The notes under the pieces are model-generated. The model made no database searches and was not told the origin of the DNA. It was given only the letters and a program-made list of their open reading frames with translations. A DNA stretch of 64,000 bases from Mesorhizobium atlanticum. Lineage in GTDB: Bacteria; Pseudomonadota; Alphaproteobacteria; Rhizobiales; Rhizobiaceae. Shown piece by piece: positions 63,464-64,000 of this stretch; position 1 is the first letter of the stretch; each line of letters opens with the position of its first letter. The position numbers and the translations under genes were made by a program. The DNA is taken from positions 558,001-622,000 of the forward strand of contig NZ_QMBQ01000005.1 of NCBI RefSeq assembly GCF_003289965.1, written 5' to 3'.

Positions 63464-64000
63464 GTGTTGACCACCACAGACGACCTTAGGGTCACCGAAA
63501 TCAGAGCCTTGAGCACGCCCGACGAGGTGATGCGCGAGATACCGCGCTCGCTCACTGCGACGCGCACCGTTGCTGCTTCGCGCAACGCCATCCATTCGAT
63601 CCTCACGGGGGCCGACGATCGACTGCTTGTCATCGTCGGCCCTTGCTCCATCCACGATCCGGTCGCAGCCGTTGACTATGCCAGCCGTCTGGCGGCGCTG
63701 CGCGAGACCCTGGCCGACCGGCTCGAGATCGTCATGCGCGTCTATTTTGAGAAGCCGCGCACAACGGTCGGCTGGAAGGGCCTGATCAACGATCCCGACC
63801 TCGACGGCAGCTTCAACATCGAGAAGGGCCTGCGCATGGCGCGCAATGTGCTCTCGGCGGTCAACAATCTCGGCCTGCCGGCGGCAACCGAATTCCTCGA
63901 CATGACGATCCCGCAATACATCGCCGATCTCGTCGCCTGGGGCGCCATCGGTGCGCGCACCACCGAAAGCCAGATCCATCGCGAGCTGGCGTCCGGCCTG
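63464..64000 (+). CDS. aroG: 3-deoxy-7-phosphoheptulonate synthase, class I (3' part missing)
   Basis: The first 179 codons are present from GTG 63464, with AGGAG nine bases upstream; the gene leaves the right edge. It joins PEP and erythrose-4-phosphate, the entry to the shikimate pathway. [20 protein letters not shown] holds the metal-binding Cys; [26 protein letters not shown] and the later ATEFLD are the class I (AroF/G/H) blocks. Which aromatic amino acid inhibits it cannot be told. Regulated by the attenuator just upstream. Confidence 0.95.
   Translation, partial: MLTTTDDLRVTEIRALSTPDEVMREIPRSLTATRTVAASRNAIHSILTGADDRLLVIVGPCSIHDPVAAVDYASRLAALRETLADRLEIVMRVYFEKPRTTVGWKGLINDPDLDGSFNIEKGLRMARNVLSAVNNLGLPAATEFLDMTIPQYIADLVAWGAIGARTTESQIHRELASGL

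Overview
The window is a GC-rich chromosomal segment of a Rhizobiales bacterium, most like Mesorhizobium. The assignment rests on several things visible here: the order chvI-chvG-hprK-EIIA(Man)-HPr-ahcY, a DivL-type pseudo-kinase, AddAB instead of RecBCD, an ATT-started infC, hslV and hslU separated by two extra genes, a dispersed rhizobial-type palindrome, and promoters that fit the rhizobial CTTGAC-N17-CTATAT pattern. No rRNA, tRNA, CRISPR array, integrase or transposase gene was recognised. It reads as core chromosome with a few accessory insertions.

Layout, left to right. 1-8.0 kb: translation genes on the minus strand. These are pheS, a GFA-family gene and pheT, coupled by ATGA overlaps; then rpmI-rplT with a structured leader and a strong terminator; a lineage-specific hypothetical and a membrane methyltransferase; then infC with its own terminator. 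8.2-11.6 kb: plus-strand alpha/beta hydrolase, BenE transporter, DUF2852 protein and YgjP-like metallopeptidase. 12.2-17.9 kb: trpF-trpB-trpA-accD-folC and a VOC protein. 17.9-18.5 kb: an orphan VapB-like antitoxin and a cupin. 18.6-30.5 kb: one long minus-strand operon, divL, tsaE-amgK fusion, murU-like, addB, addA, trxA. It links cell-cycle control, tRNA t6A modification, cell-wall recycling and recombination. 30.7-36.1 kb: ahcY behind a SahR-like palindrome, then the regulatory PTS (HPr, EIIA, short HPr kinase) and ChvG/ChvI, all on the minus strand. 36.5-39.4 kb: pckA, arfB-like and alkB on plus.

39.4-43.1 kb: a four-gene minus cassette (GT-C-like membrane protein, GtrA, SAM methyltransferase, GtrB-like GT2) that looks like a surface-polysaccharide modification unit. 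43.1-48.9 kb: the his operon hisB-DUF2628-hisH-DUF1330-hisA-arginase-like-hisF-hisE followed by coaA. 49.2-53.4 kb: hslV-GNAT-DUF2585-hslU and a DUF1402 exported protein. 53.45-53.96 kb: a non-coding element with long imperfect terminal inverted repeats.

54-63.3 kb: a catabolic locus. MocD/MocE/MocF-like genes (non-haem oxygenase, Rieske ferredoxin, ferredoxin reductase) run leftward. They diverge from a LacI regulator, a three-gene sugar/inositol ABC transporter, an IolG/MocA-like dehydrogenase and an SDR. The whole resembles rhizopine or methylated-inositol catabolism. At the right end a class I DAHP synthase gene (partial) is preceded by a probable leaderless aromatic leader peptide and a complete terminator/antiterminator pair. 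This attenuator is the most striking non-coding signal in the window.
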